This document shows positions 22,916-33,967 of a stretch of 64,000 bases of DNA, piece by piece (positions within the stretch are counted from its first letter, which is position 1; each line of letters opens with the position of its first letter). Where the stretch lies: the NCBI GenBank assembly GCA_021397845.1, contig CM038047.1, forward strand, positions 129,562,112 to 129,626,111, in the 5' to 3' direction. The notes under the pieces are model-generated. The model was not told where the DNA came from. It did no database searches and saw nothing but the letters and a program-made list of their open reading frames with translations. The position numbers and the translations under genes are program-made. This DNA comes from Areca catechu (Eukaryota > Streptophyta > Magnoliopsida > Arecales > Arecaceae).

Positions 22916-24587
22916 ATGTATACCCGGAATGGAGTAACCTATCAACCTGGTCAAACCCAACCTGATTTAGAGGCCATGGTTAGAGCTCTTACTGAAAGTA
23001 TGAACAAATTGAGTCAGGATATGACTGCTACTGTTACCCAGTGTAAAGAACAAGTCCATGAGAATTTTACCCAGCTTAGAGATCGAGTCCAAGTACTTGA
23101 GAAGCGTAGACATCAAAATTGGACCCCGGATCCAAAATTTAATAGGCCCCAACCTTATCCATGCCAGGAGCCTAGGAGGACCTTATACCGTGATCCCGAG
23201 CATAACCTTAGGAAGCCTAACCATGATTTCTATAGTGTGGATCGTGTCTATGAGAGGTCCCTACAATATTCTAGACCAGTCACTCAACAACCCAAGTCTT
23301 CTAGATCAAACCATTTAGATCCACACCCATGCCAAAGTAAGGTCTCTACTAGCTTGAAACCCAGTGTGATCCAGGTTCATATATCGCAAGAATGTTGGTT
23401 TTGTGGAGAAAGAGGCCATAAATCTAGTCAGTGCCCATGTATAGGACTGGCTTGTGCACAGCTAAATGGTAAGAATCCTAAGGATGACATTAATGATGGA
23501 GAACCCAAGCCTACCAATGAGGAAGAAAGATTAGGTATGACAAGCCTAGAATCAGTTGACCTGATTACCACTGACCCAAAACCCATTGAAGATGGCATTG
23601 AGGAAGTATATGATGCCGGCTTGAGTCTAGTTGATGAATATGAGGGGGAAGAACTTGAAGAATGTGACATCGATACTATTGGTTCCTTACCTGAGGAGAC
23701 CTTGGAGAGCAACCAAGTGGTAGGACCTAGTTCAGAAATTCAAGAGATTTGTGAGAATCAGGTTCCTTTAGTCAAATACCCCCAGGAAGAACTCATAGTG
23801 TTAGCCCGAGCTATCAGTTCGTACCCTCTAATGACAGTCATTCCCCAAGTACCAATTGAAGATCTTTGCACTGAACTGTTTAAGTTTGCCCACCCTATGG
23901 TAGATCCTCTCCTTAGGATGACTGAATCAAGCCTCTTACAATTGGACCTTGTCCCATACCCAGCCACTAAGGTCTCTCCCGTAATCTCAGTTGAACATCC
24001 TTGTCTTGAGCGGATTGATTCACCCAGTCCTGTAGAAGTCCTCCTTATGGCCCCAGACCCCTTCCTTCGCATGACTGACCTACCCTTCTATAGAGTATAC
24101 CTTTCCACACCCATAGGTCAAATTTCAAGTCTTGAGGTCATCATCCATAGGCCCTCCCATGAATCATTCTCTAATCCAGTTCTTGAGAAAGTGGATCATT
24201 ATTTGCTTAGAGAACAAACCTTAACTATTGCAATCACATGTCCTAGGCTACTTCCCGAACCATCTCTTGATCCATTCCTGGGAGTAGCAAACTTTTCCTT
24301 TCATAAGGAGGACCAGTTGACACTCATAGATCACCATTCAAACCTTCAGGTCACCACCTTTAGTCAACAGGTAATTCGAGACTCCACCTCATATCTCCTC
24401 CCTTTCTCTAGGACTTCCAATGCTTTTTACACCATCCAAGTATACTTTGTCGAAGCCTTTAGAGTGAACCACATGTCAGAACCTATTAGATTTGCCACCT
24501 ACTTCTAGAAGACCTTATGGCACCTACTAGGCATCCATAATAAGTTTTCATGCTCTGCATGCCCTCCTCCGACCCAAGGTCAAACCT
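22916..24587 (+). pseudogene. C ORF1: gag N-terminus, zinc knuckle, acidic domain, integrase remnant
   Basis: The ATG at 22916 (MYTRNGVTYQPGQ) matches the A gag start. The coiled N-terminus is kept, but the capsid domain is replaced by a short basic, Ser/Pro-rich stretch. One CCHC knuckle (CWFCGERGHKSSQC, about 23392-23433) is followed by an acidic region (EEVYDAGLSLVDEYEGEELE, SLPEETLESN) and about 250 residues with no family I recognise. The end, FATYF-KTLWHLLG, matches the integrase stretch YFWKTLWHKLG of A. A TAG at 24506-24508 replaces the Trp of that motif; without it the frame ends near 24587. B and D have the same protein without this stop. Confidence 0.85.
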
Positions 24588-24816
24588 AGAGAGCCTTAGT
24601 TTGTTAGGTTTAGACCTAGGGTTCCTTTGTAATAAAGTCCATTCTTTAGGAATGCGTCGTCAGTCTAGTTTAGTTTTCTTGACTCTTTACTAGGCTTTGG
24701 CTCAGATTTTGGTTGGATTGAGAGCACCAGGAATTGGGATTTGTATTTTGTCCAGGGCTGAAATTGCATTCAATGTTTCGATCAATAGGTCTATAGGCTA
24801 GAATCCCTTTGAATTT
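24588..24816 (+). other. C decayed integrase segment between ORF1 and ORF2
   Basis: This short gap still aligns with the A integrase stretch RNWDLYLPRAEFAYND, but with stops (for example TAGGCTAG near 24792). It shows ORF1 and ORF2 are separate relics of one pol gene, not an operon-like pair. Confidence 0.6.
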
Positions 24817-25572
24817 GTGCATGGTTACAAACCTCACACACCTCTTGACCTAGCTCCTTTACCAGTCCACACACGAGTCTCAGAGTCTGCTGAAGTTTTT
24901 GCACAGCATATAAAAGACTTGCATAAAAAAATTCATGCCAAAATAAATTTAAGTAATGAAACTTATAAGAAGTTGGCTGATTCTCAAAGGCGAGTCAAAA
25001 CTTTTGATGAGGGAGACTTTGTAGTGATTAGGTTAAGGCCTGAACAGTTTTCTCCTGGAACCGTTAGAAAGTTACATGCTAGAGGAGCTGGACCATTTAG
25101 AGTGGTAAAGAGAGTAGGATCCAATGCCTATGTGCTCGAGTTGCCTCCAGAACTAGGCATTAGCTCCACTTTCAAAATTACAGACCTAGTAGAGTATAGA
25201 GAGCCAGCTATGATTCCCAGTGAGCATTTTGAGCCTAACCTTGCTCTTGAGAGTGAACCCAACCCTGTGTGTCCATCGACAAACTGGCCTGTGAGGAAAG
25301 AGCAGATTGAAAAGATCCTGGATGATCAGGTTATCTCTACTCGTAATCGAGGATACCAAAGATACCTGGTCCGCTGGCAAGGAAGGCCAGATTCTGATGA
25401 CTCTTGGATCTCCCGAGAAGAATTACAAGAATTGGACCCAGACCTCTTGGAGAGATACCAGAGCCAACTTGATCCATACTCGACAGGGTCGAGTTCCTCC
25501 CACCCCGGGAGAATTGGTGCGGGCACCAGACTCAGAAGAAGACTTCAGGGCTCCATCTGGATCTCTGATTGA
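24817..25572 (+). CDS. C ORF2: integrase C-terminal domain plus chromodomain
   Basis: An open frame of about 251 codons, very close to the end of the A integrase: LDLAPLPVHTRVSESAEVFA, KLADSQRRVKTFDEGDFVVI, GPFRVVKRVGSNAYVLELPP, then a chromodomain (IEKILDDQVISTRN, YQRYLVRWQGRPDSDDSWIS, LQELDPDLLERY). The chromodomain Trp that is a stop in A is intact here. The frame crosses the purine tract and ends TGA at 25570-25572, inside the 3' LTR. It has no convincing ATG near its beginning, so translation is uncertain; it may be kept mainly by recent descent from an A-like copy. If made, it would bind chromatin but not catalyse integration. Confidence 0.65.
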   Translation: MHGYKPHTPLDLAPLPVHTRVSESAEVFAQHIKDLHKKIHAKINLSNETYKKLADSQRRVKTFDEGDFVVIRLRPEQFSPGTVRKLHARGAGPFRVVKRVGSNAYVLELPPELGISSTFKITDLVEYREPAMIPSEHFEPNLALESEPNPVCPSTNWPVRKEQIEKILDDQVISTRNRGYQRYLVRWQGRPDSDDSWISREELQELDPDLLERYQSQLDPYSTGSSSSHPGRIGAGTRLRRRLQGSIWISD

Positions 25573-27119
25573 CCTTGCCCGAAGAATTAGGGTTTTCTGG
25601 TTTGTAATAAGGGTTGACTTGATCAACTCAATTTTAGCTAGAGTCTGTATTTCCCTGCAATTTAATTTTGTTGAGTCATGTTGACTCAGTAGTGGTCTAG
25701 GTCTTCTCCAAGGAGTCACATTTTCTCCCAAAGCCAAGCAAGTGGGTGCCATACTTCCAGCCACACGCCTGAGTCCAGGGGGCACCACATCTCCATCCAG
25801 TATGCTCTGGTCCCCACACCACAAGATAGCAGGTCCCTTCTCTCTTGCGCCACTTGAGGAGAAAATAATCTGGGATCCACAATTCAAGGGGGCGGCCCAA
25901 AACCTTCCATAAGAGCCAAGCTTTGTAAAGAAAGAAGCTCTTCTTGGGGAGCACTTCAAGGGGGCGCCCAATCCATGCCTAAAAAGCCCAAAGCAATGAT
26001 GGGAAGAACCATGACTTATGGAGAAAGAAAAGGAGGTGTCCAAAAGAGTTGAGCCATGGAAGGAAAGAAATTTTCTCTTGAAGAACAAGGCTAGGAGGCG
26101 CCACCTACTTACCTTTTGAAGCCACCAATCAACATTTTTGGAACCTCTTGCTGGCCATATGTGTGGGAATTGATTCTACAAACCTAATTTGAAGATCCAC
26201 CCTATTAGTCCCACATGGGAAGATGTAAAACCATGCTCTCTTGTAAAGTCCTATAAATTAAACCCCTCTTGTAAATTTTAAAGATAACTAATGAATGAAT
26301 CCAATTTATGTGTGAGCAAACTTTGTGTTTCTCTCTTCCGCACTTGCATCCAGGTGTTGAGCTCTGTGAGAGAGTAAATCCGGGTTCCCCAGGAACCTTG
26401 AGAAGGTGTGAGATCTCCAACCCCAAAACCCTAGGTTAGCCACTTCACTTCCAAACCCTAGCCACCCTTCATCCTCTTCTTTCCACCAAACCTTAGCCTA
26501 CCCCATCTCTCACGGCCACCCTCTCCAAGTCAAGGCTGACCACCATCATCCAGGTCTAGTCTGGATACTTCAGATTCAGAGCAATTCCCAGAGGAAGTCA
26601 GATCAGCCTCCAAGAGAATCCGGATTTCAGCAACATCAGCTTTCAAGTTCTTCAATCTGGTAAATCCTTCCTTGAGTATCTGGTTCCATAAATTGTTCCT
26701 CTTCTTTCCCAGATCTTGAGTTCAGGAGAAGCCGACTCTGCCAAAGGACCAGTATTGGAGGATCCATTGCGGAGATATCTGAATCCGGGGATCCAACAAT
26801 CTGCTCAAGAGAGTCCTTCCACTAAACTCTGTGAAGATCACTTCCTGGTCTGTAATCCTTCTCTTCTCTTTACTTCTGTCATGTTGAAATTTCAGAACGA
26901 AACCCTAGGTCTGGGAGTTTCTCAACCCCCAGCGATCCTTTACTTCTGAACTACTCTGATAAACTAGTTTCTTTTAAATTGTGCTTTCAATTATTACATA
27001 GTTTCTTTCAATTTAGTTTAACTTTCCTTTGAGTCAAAGCCGACTTCTGAAAATATATAAAAAAAAAGAATTAGTCTTAATTTACTTCCGCATCGCATCA
27101 TCTTTTTTGTTCTGCATCA
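25515..27119 (+). repeat. C 3' LTR
   Basis: It starts TGGTGCGGGCACCA and ends TTCTGCATCA before TSD AACCT. It is 1605 bp and collinear with the 5' LTR. Confidence 0.95.
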
Positions 27120-27124
27120 AACCT

Positions 27125-27409
27125 TCCCTTCTCACTTTGTCTATTTCGTTGAAACTCAGAGCAAACCCTAGATCTGGGCGTTTCTCAATCCCCAGCGATC
27201 CTACTTCTGAGTTACTCTGATAATCCACTTCTTTTAATTGTGCTTTCTGTCATTTCTTAGTTTCTTTCAACATTAGTTTATCTTTCCTTTGAGTCAAAGC
27301 TGACTTCTGAAAATATATATATAAAAAAAATATATTAATTTTAATTTGCTTCCATATTCCACATTTTCGTTCTGCATCGTTTTGGTATCAGAGCTTTCGT
27401 TCTACATCA
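27125..27409 (+). repeat. B 5' LTR, second part
   Basis: It continues the B LTR after C and matches 44322-44606. Near its end the block ending in TTCTGCATC is followed by TTTTGGTATCAGAGC, then a second LTR-like end TTCTACATCA. A primer-site copy is thus buried inside the LTR. The working primer site follows at about 27414 (TGGTATCAGAGC). Confidence 0.9.
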
Positions 27410-27425
27410 TTTTTGGTATCAGAGC

Positions 27426-28315
27426 CCTGTCTAGGGTTCTTGCTTGTTTGATTATTTTTTTTTGTTCCTTTTTACTTTTGCTGCCTGGAGTAGACTCCCC
27501 TGGCCATCCGGTCCTAGGAACAAGCGAGACGCAAGCCTCCTCCTCCCATTCCATGGGGGTTCCTAGGGCGTGTAGGGGTGCCGCTGGGTTATAACTTCTA
27601 GGTAGGGATTGTAAACGGGACACATGTTCTATTTTCTACCAATAACTATCCTGTTATTTGAATTGTTTCTCCCTGCAAAAAATTCTAAATTAAGTAATTC
27701 TTATTTTTCTGGAACCAGTATAATTGAAAGTAATTTAAAAAAAAATTTCATTATTTATTAATTTCTGTAGATTTTTTGAGATCAATTTTACTGCTGTTCT
27801 ACTTTTTATTTTCTGCAAGCTGTGTTTTTATTTGAGTGTGCATAAATTGAATCTATCTTAAGGGCACCGAAGTTGCAACATAAGGGGAGGATTGAGACCC
27901 TCTCCTTAGCCCAAAACCACCTCCCGTGCATTCGAATCTAAGCCTTTAATCTTAAAATTAATTAGACCTAATTTGCCCTAGTGGGCTAGGGACACCAACT
28001 GGTCGGGTCTAGGCTAGTGTTGAGTCAGTTTGTCTAGTTACTCTGTGTGTGCTTTGTACTCAGTGTCTAGAACGGTGGTTCAGAGATTCTACCCAGAAGG
28101 GCTTGTGTGCTGGTCCGCCAACCTGGCCAATCACTGATTGGTGTCTAGGATTGGCAATTAGGGACCTAACACTCCCCTTACACCTGCCTAGCTGAGTCCT
28201 GAATTACTACAGGCTAGCTTGCCACTCTGATTGAGCATCTAGTTTGGGCTATAGGTCTAGTTAGCCCATAGTCATTTTAGTCGAGTCTCATTTGGGTGTG
28301 CTTGCTTGCATCATC
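27426..28315 (+). other. B untranslated leader
   Basis: It is collinear with the A leader. GTGTCTAGAACGG is at about 28064 and GTGTCTAGGATTGG at about 28141, followed by the CACCTGCCTAGCTGAGTCC and GGCTAGCTTGCC blocks. No gene is seen. Confidence 0.7.
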
Positions 28316-28433
28316 ATGTCCACCCAGAACGGAGTACCCTACCAACCTGGTCAAACCCAACCTGATTTAGAGGCCATGATTAGAACTCTTACCGAAAGTA
28401 TGACCAAATTGAGTCATGATATGACTGATACTG
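28316..28433 (+). pseudogene. B ORF1, first part (interrupted by D)
   Basis: ATG at 28316 (MSTQNGVPYQPGQ), 39 codons plus one base before D. The frame resumes correctly at 40427 after removal of D and one TSD copy, so B ORF1 was open over about 557 codons when D landed. Confidence 0.85.
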
Positions 28434-28686
28434 TGGTGCGGGCACCAGACTCAGAAGAAGACTTCAGAGCTCCATTTGGATCTCTGATTGACATTGCCCG
28501 AGAAATTAGGGTTTGTAATAAAGGTTGACCTGGTCAACCAGTTTATTTATTTTATTTATTTCTTGAGTCACCATTTAAATTTTGTTGAGTCATGTTGACT
28601 CAGTGCAAGTCCCAATGTGGTTTCAATTTGGTCCAAAATGGTGCCACATTTGTCTTCCAATCAAACCAAGGTCCAAGCAAGTGGAG
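28434..28686 (+). repeat. D 5' LTR, first part
   Basis: The first 253 bp of the D LTR, starting TGGTGCGGGCACCA and matching 38802-39054. It is interrupted by E after TGGAG. Confidence 0.95.
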
Positions 28687-30006
28687 TGGTGTGGACACCA
28701 GAAGCCGAAAGAAACTTCACTCCAACAAGGTTAGCCTTATCCCAATTTGGATCGAAGATAATTAGGTTACCTTGTATCCTTTAGTTCAAAAATATTTTAT
28801 TTTGAAGAGTCATTTCCTTTTCAAGAGTCCTGTAATTAATTTTGAGTTTCAAATCAAGAGTGTTTATTGAGTCCTGTAATTACTTTTAAAATTTCATTTC
28901 TTGTAAGTCCATTTCAAGTTTTAAAGTCTAGGTCAGTCTAGTCAGTTTAGTTGAGTTAAGTCTAATTCAGTTGAGTTAAGTCTAATCAAGTCTTAAAGCC
29001 ATGAAAGCCAGCAACAAGACTCAAATTCTAGACCCCAGAATTTGACCACATGAAGAAGAGAAGACACATCAACCAAGCAAGAGAAAAGGACTATCAACTA
29101 GGACCATTGGACGCCACATGTCATTCTTATCCAAGTAGAAGACCACCTCACCATGCCACGTCATCAGGTGCAACTTCACTAGCCACCTCATCACCCTTTG
29201 GGCGCCAACAAGGGAGATTCAAATTCGAGGAGGTTGGCCACATCCCTCCAAGTCCTCCACCAAATCCTCCAACCCCCCCCACATCCCTCCAAACTCTCCA
29301 CCAAATCCTCCAACCACCCTTGTAATCCTCCTCGATTTGGGGAGTTTTTAAATTTCAAAAGCTAGCTTTGTGAGGCTATTAAAAGCCTTGGACTCCCATT
29401 GTAAAAGAGATTGATTTTGGAAATGAATGAAGTTTGAAGTGAAGTTGTCTTGAGTTTTATGTGTGAAATTTTTTCCTATCTTCTTCCTCCACGCCAAAGC
29501 CATTCTTTTTCCCTAGCAAAGCATCTTCCAAGCTCAAGTGAAGGCATTGGAGTCGGCCAGATCTTCTCAAAATTCTGTTCTTAGTTCATAAACTCTCCCA
29601 TCCCTTCTATATGTTCCTATCCTTCTTCCTTAACTTTGATCTTCATTGCAGGGTCCTTCGAAGTCTTTGAGTTATGGGTTGGGTTCACCTTGACAAAGAA
29701 CCAACAAGCTAAAGCCCCAAGTCCAGGGTTCTGATCTCTATTATCCAGGTTCTTCAGTTCTGAGCAATGGTAGTTTCAAGGTATGAATCAAAAGAAGGTT
29801 GGAAAGCTCATCACGGTAAGTCCACAATCATTAGCCCCTATTATCTAGATCTTCTTCCTTCTTAATTTAGGATTGTGTCTAATCAAGTAAAAGTCCCTTT
29901 TCATGTAATCCTCAAGACTTATTATGATGAGTACAATGCTAATGTAATTAGGTTTCATTGCTCTACAAACCATATTCAAAATATTAATCATATGCTTGCC
30001 GCATCA
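28687..30006 (+). repeat. E 5' LTR
   Basis: It starts TGGTGTGGACACCA and ends TGCCGCATCA. It includes a repeated GTTGAGTTAAGTCTAAT motif (near 28955 and 28970), a C8 run near 29273 (C7 in the other LTR) and a possible CTATTAAAAGCC promoter near 29376. Confidence 0.95.
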
Positions 30007-30009
30007 AAT

Positions 30010-30021
30010 TGGTATCAGAGC
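30010..30021 (+). other. E primer-binding site
   Basis: TGGTATCAGAGC, three bases after the LTR end, complementary to the 3' end of initiator-Met tRNA and identical to that of A. Confidence 0.9.
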
Positions 30022-31094
30022 ATGGTTGCATTAGAGTAGAATAGTTTTCTTTAAATCCAAGCAAGATCTAAAATTCACGCCTCCTGAGCGGGTGTACTCC
30101 AGTACACTGTCACGACCCATGGGAATAATGAGCCCCTGGCCGGACGTGAGTTTTTTAGATTGAAGTTTGGGTAAGCCATTGCACTTGTTTGATTAGGTTT
30201 TGTTTTCTGAAAATTTGCATCTGTTTACTGTAATCCATCTGCAGCTCCAAAGAAAAGTCACTAATTTTTTATTAAAATATTTTTTTTCTTGTTCCTTTTT
30301 AAGTCAGTTATCACCATATTAAATTTCATCATCAGAAAAAAATAATAAAAAAAATGAGAATTTCTGCAGTTCGACACTATCATTAGGGTTCTGTTCTGTC
30401 CTTTTTATTTATCTTCAATTGTAGGATCTGCTTAGAGTAGTACAGATTTTATTTTTAAAATTCCTTTCACCTGCATTGAAACATATAAGTTAGGAATCCT
30501 CTGTGAATTTTTCAGAATTTTTGGACATTTTTTTCATCATGTTTTCCACATCACTTTCAAACTGCAACACACTTCTGCAGCACCTTTGCATTTCATTCAT
30601 CTCATGAGAAATCAAATTAAGGGCATCAATTTGACATAGGGTCAGGGTTTCATCACCTGTCCCTAGCCCAAAAATCACCAACCAGCATATCGATCCCAGC
30701 CCATTAATTAAAATTGAGTAGAACGTTAATTGCCCTAGTGGGTTAAGGACACCAACAAGTTGGGTTCAGGTTAGGGTCAAGTTAACTGTGTTAGCTAATT
30801 GGTGTGTGCTTACTGGCTTGGTGTCTAGGATTGGTGCATCAGGGCTCGTGATTTGGTCCGCCTACCTGGCCAATCTCAGATTGGTGTCTAAGGTTGGCAA
30901 TCAGGGACCTACACTCCCCTCCACCTACCTGGCTAAGTCCCATAAGTACTACTAGCTAGTTGGTTCACTTAATTAGACTTCTAATTTGTGCTCTAGGTCT
31001 AGAAAACCTTAGCTCGAGCTTGAGTCTACTTGCATGCATGAAAACTAGATCAGGAGCCTCATATTCACCAGTCTAGACCCTGTCCAGTGTAGCC
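30022..31094 (+). other. E untranslated leader
   Basis: The first 700 bp are AT-rich and unrelated to the A leader. From about 30800 it matches: GGTGTCTAGGATTGG near 30821, GGTGTCTAAGGTTGG near 30884, each followed by ATCAGGG, then CCACCTACCTGGCTAAGTCC. No gene is seen. Confidence 0.65.
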
Positions 31095-31925
31095 ATGGAC
31101 CCGAATCTTGAAACCATGCTAAGAGGCCTAAATGATCTAATGGCCCAATTGAACCAAATGCTGGCTAAACAATTTTCCTTAGACCAACCAACTCCTACTA
31201 TCCCATTAGCTCATATGAATGATAGGAGTAAGAACCCTGAAGTACAAGTTGAGTTCATGAATACTCAAGACTTAGGGTATCCTCAAACTGAAGGGCTAGG
31301 GAAGGAAGAAGGCAAATCTGAACCTAGTAAATATGTGTATGAGACTAACATAAGTTTAATAGATGAATATGAAGGGGAAGACTATGAAGAGAACAACTTT
31401 AGTACCTTACCTGAGGAAACCTTTGGTAAAGAAAAGATTATTGAGCCTAGTCCTGAAACATCAGAACAACCAAAATTTAGTGAGGACTTGGTTCCCGTAA
31501 GACAATGCCCTCAGGAAGAACCCAATACTTTAGCTTCGACACAAGAACTCCTTCAGGTACCTGAGAAGAACCCAATCATCATTTTAGAAGACTTTCCTAA
31601 TGACCTTCAACTACCTAGAAGCATCCCGCCTGTAGATCAAAATCCTAATCTTAAGGTCATCATGAGTAGCCAAGGTATGTTTCAAGATTTCCCTAAATTA
31701 TCCCAAGTCTCGGATTCCTATTTCCTGCCTTTCCCTGAGTCTTATCATAATTTTAGAGCCATTAAGTTTCATTTGGATGAGATTACTAGGATGCATGAGC
31801 TTTTAAAGCCTATTCCTTTTGCTACCTACTTTTGGAAAACCTTATGGCATTTGCTAGGAACCCATGGTAAATTCTCATGTGCATACCATACCAGGGTCAA
31901 ACCTAGAGAGTCAATAATCTGTTAG
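31095..31925 (+). CDS. E ORF1: acidic gag-derived protein with integrase remnant
   Basis: 276 codons from the ATG at 31095, intact. The N-terminus (MDPNLETMLRGLNDLMAQLN) matches the coiled N-terminus of the A-D gag start. There is no capsid domain and no zinc knuckle. The acidic block (SLIDEYEGEDYEENN, LPEETFGKEKIIEPSPE), a QCPQEEPNTLA stretch and SYFLPFPES correspond in order to the acidic region of C and D ORF1. The C-terminus FATYFWKTLWHLLGTHGKFS is the same integrase-core remnant. Function is unknown. The conserved order despite strong divergence argues for constraint, which a codon-based test should measure. Confidence 0.75.
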   Translation: MDPNLETMLRGLNDLMAQLNQMLAKQFSLDQPTPTIPLAHMNDRSKNPEVQVEFMNTQDLGYPQTEGLGKEEGKSEPSKYVYETNISLIDEYEGEDYEENNFSTLPEETFGKEKIIEPSPETSEQPKFSEDLVPVRQCPQEEPNTLASTQELLQVPEKNPIIILEDFPNDLQLPRSIPPVDQNPNLKVIMSSQGMFQDFPKLSQVSDSYFLPFPESYHNFRAIKFHLDEITRMHELLKPIPFATYFWKTLWHLLGTHGKFSCAYHTRVKPRESIIC

Positions 31926-31989
31926 GTTTAGGTCCTAGAAAGTCTAATAAAATTCCTCTCAATAAGGATGCCTAGTTCAGTCTGCATTT

Positions 31990-32741
31990 TGTAAGTGATT
32001 GTGTAAATTTCTAAGTTTGCTGAATCTTTCGCACAGCATGTCACAAATTTGCATAAAGAAATCAGTAATAAGATCAAACTGAGCAATGAAACTTACAAAC
32101 ACTTAGCTGACTCACATAAGAGGGCTAAAAAATTCTGTGAAGGGGATTATGCGATGATTAGGCTCAACCCTGAAAGGTTCCCCTCTGGAACCATAAAGAA
32201 GCTGCATGCCCACGGAGCGAGACCTTTTAAGATCTTAAAGAAAATAGGGCCTAATGCATATGTTTTGGAACTTCCACCTGATATGGGTATTAGTACAACC
32301 TTCAATATTTCAGACCTAGTAGAATACAAAGAACCACTACTAATACCTAGTGAGCCTTTTGAGCCAGAAAATTTCATTGAGAGTGAACATATTTCCGAGT
32401 GTCCACCACCAACCTTACCTGAGCAGAGAGAGAGGATTGAGAGAATCATGGATGACAAGATCATTACTACCAGGAATAAGGACTATCAGCGATACCTGGT
32501 TCAATGGCAAGGTCGACCTGATCTGACAACTCTTGGATTACTCGAGAGGACCTGCAAAGACTTAACCCAGACTTGTTCGAGCATTACCAGGGCAAAACTG
32601 AACCATACTCGACTGGGTCGAGTTCTACCCACCCCAGGAGAATTGGTGTGGACACCAGAAGCCGAAAGAAACTTCACTCCAACAAGGTTAGCCTTATCCC
32701 AATTTGGATCGAAGATAATTAGGTTACCTTGTATCCTTTAG
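31990..32741 (+). pseudogene. E ORF2: integrase tail and chromodomain, frameshifted
   Basis: It reads FAESFAQH, LADSHKRAKKFCEGDYAMIR, GPNAYVLELPPDMGISTTFN, then the start of a chromodomain (IERIMDDKIITTRN, YQRYLVQWQGRPD). One base is missing near 32523, so the rest of the chromodomain (WITREDLQ in the other frame) is lost. It is homologous to the A integrase end but clearly diverged. As in C, the frame would run to the purine tract and into the LTR. Confidence 0.85.
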
Positions 32742-33962
32742 TTCAAAAATATTTTATTTTGAAGAGTCATTTCCTTTTCAAGAGTCCTGTAATTAATTTT
32801 GAGTTTCAAATCAAGAGTGTTTATTGAGTCCTGTAATTACTTTTAAAATTTCATTTCTTGTAAGTCCATTTCAAGTTTTAAAGTCTAGGTCAGTCTAGTC
32901 AGTTTAGTTGAGTTAAGTCTAATTCAGTTGAGTTAAGTCTAATCAAGTCTTAAAGCCATGAAAGCCAGCAACAAGACTCAAATTCTAGACCCCAGAATTT
33001 GACCACATGAAGAAGAGAAGACACATCAACCAAGCAAGAGAAAAGGACTATCAACTAGGACCATTGGACGCCACATGTCATTCTTATCCAAGTAGAAGAC
33101 CACCTCACCATGCCACGTCATCAGGTGCAACTTCACTAGCCACCTCATCACCCTTTGGGCGCCAACAAGGGAGATTCAAATTCAAGGAGGTTGGCCACAT
33201 CCCTCCAAGTCCTCCACCAAATCCTCCAACCCCCCCACATCCCTCCAAACTCTCCACCAAATCCTCCAACCACCCTTGTAATCCTCCTCGATTTGGGGAG
33301 TTTTTAAATTTCAAAAGCTAGCTTTGTGAGGCTATTAAAAGCCTTGGACTCCCATTGTAAAAGAGATTGATTTTGGAAATGAATGAAGTTTGAAGTGAAG
33401 TTGTCTTGAGTTTTATGTGTGAAATTTTTTCCTATCTTCTTCCTCCACGCCAAAGCCATTCTTTTTCCCTAGCAAAGCATCTTCCAAGCTCAAGTGAAGG
33501 CATTGGAGTCGGCCAGATCTTCTCAAAATTCTGTTCTTAGTTCATAAACTCTCCCATCCCTTCTATATGTTCCTATCCTTCTTCCTTAACTTTGATCTTC
33601 ATTGCAGGGTCCTTCGAAGTCTTTGAGTTGTGGGTTGGGTTCACCTTGACAAAGAACCAACAAGCTAAAGCCCCAAGTCCAGGGTTTTGATCTCTATTAT
33701 CCAGGTTCTTCAGTTCTGAGCAATGGTAGTTTCAAGGTATGAATCAAAAGAAGGTTGGAAAGCTCATCACGGTAAGTCCATAATCATTAGCCCCTATTAT
33801 CTAGATCTTCTTCCTTCTTAATTTAGGATTGTGTCTAATCAAGTAAAAGTCCCTTTTCATGTAATCCTCAAGACTTATTATGATGAGTACAATGCTAATG
33901 TAATTAGGTTTCATTGCTCTACAAACCATATTCAAAACATTAATCATATGCTTGCCGCATCA
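32644..33962 (+). repeat. E 3' LTR
   Basis: It is almost identical to the 5' LTR. The junction upstream has CTCGAC-TGG-GTCGAG at 32608-32622. It ends GCCGCATCA before TSD TGGAG. Confidence 0.95.
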
Positions 33963-33967
33963 TGGAG

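Larger units (their letters stand above)
20401..27119 (+). mobile_element. C: non-autonomous chromovirus inserted in the B 5' LTR
   Basis: LTRs at 20401-22012 and 25515-27119, with TSD AACCT (20396-20400 and 27120-27124). The element is 6719 bp. Its internal region holds a 557-codon gag-like frame with one stop and an intact integrase-tail/chromodomain frame. Protease, RT, RNase H and nearly all of the integrase core are absent. The LTR sequence is of the A type. Confidence 0.95.
28687..33962 (+). mobile_element. E: youngest non-autonomous chromovirus, in the D 5' LTR
   Basis: LTRs at 28687-30006 (1320 bp) and 32644-33962 (1319 bp), with TSD TGGAG (28682-28686 and 33963-33967). By eye I find about six differences between the LTRs, so the insertion is recent. 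The internal region is 2.64 kb with a gag-like ORF and an integrase-tail/chromodomain segment, and no RT. The LTR sequence is unlike A-D except at the termini. Confidence 0.95.

Noticed and set aside
24817..25572. C ORF2 as a host chromodomain gene
   Set aside because: It aligns with the A integrase end and runs into the LTR; it is a retrotransposon relic.
29050..29325. Pro-rich frame inside the E LTR (also 33007-33321)
   Set aside because: A one-base difference in a C run gives different C-termini in two near-identical LTRs; no homology and no conservation.
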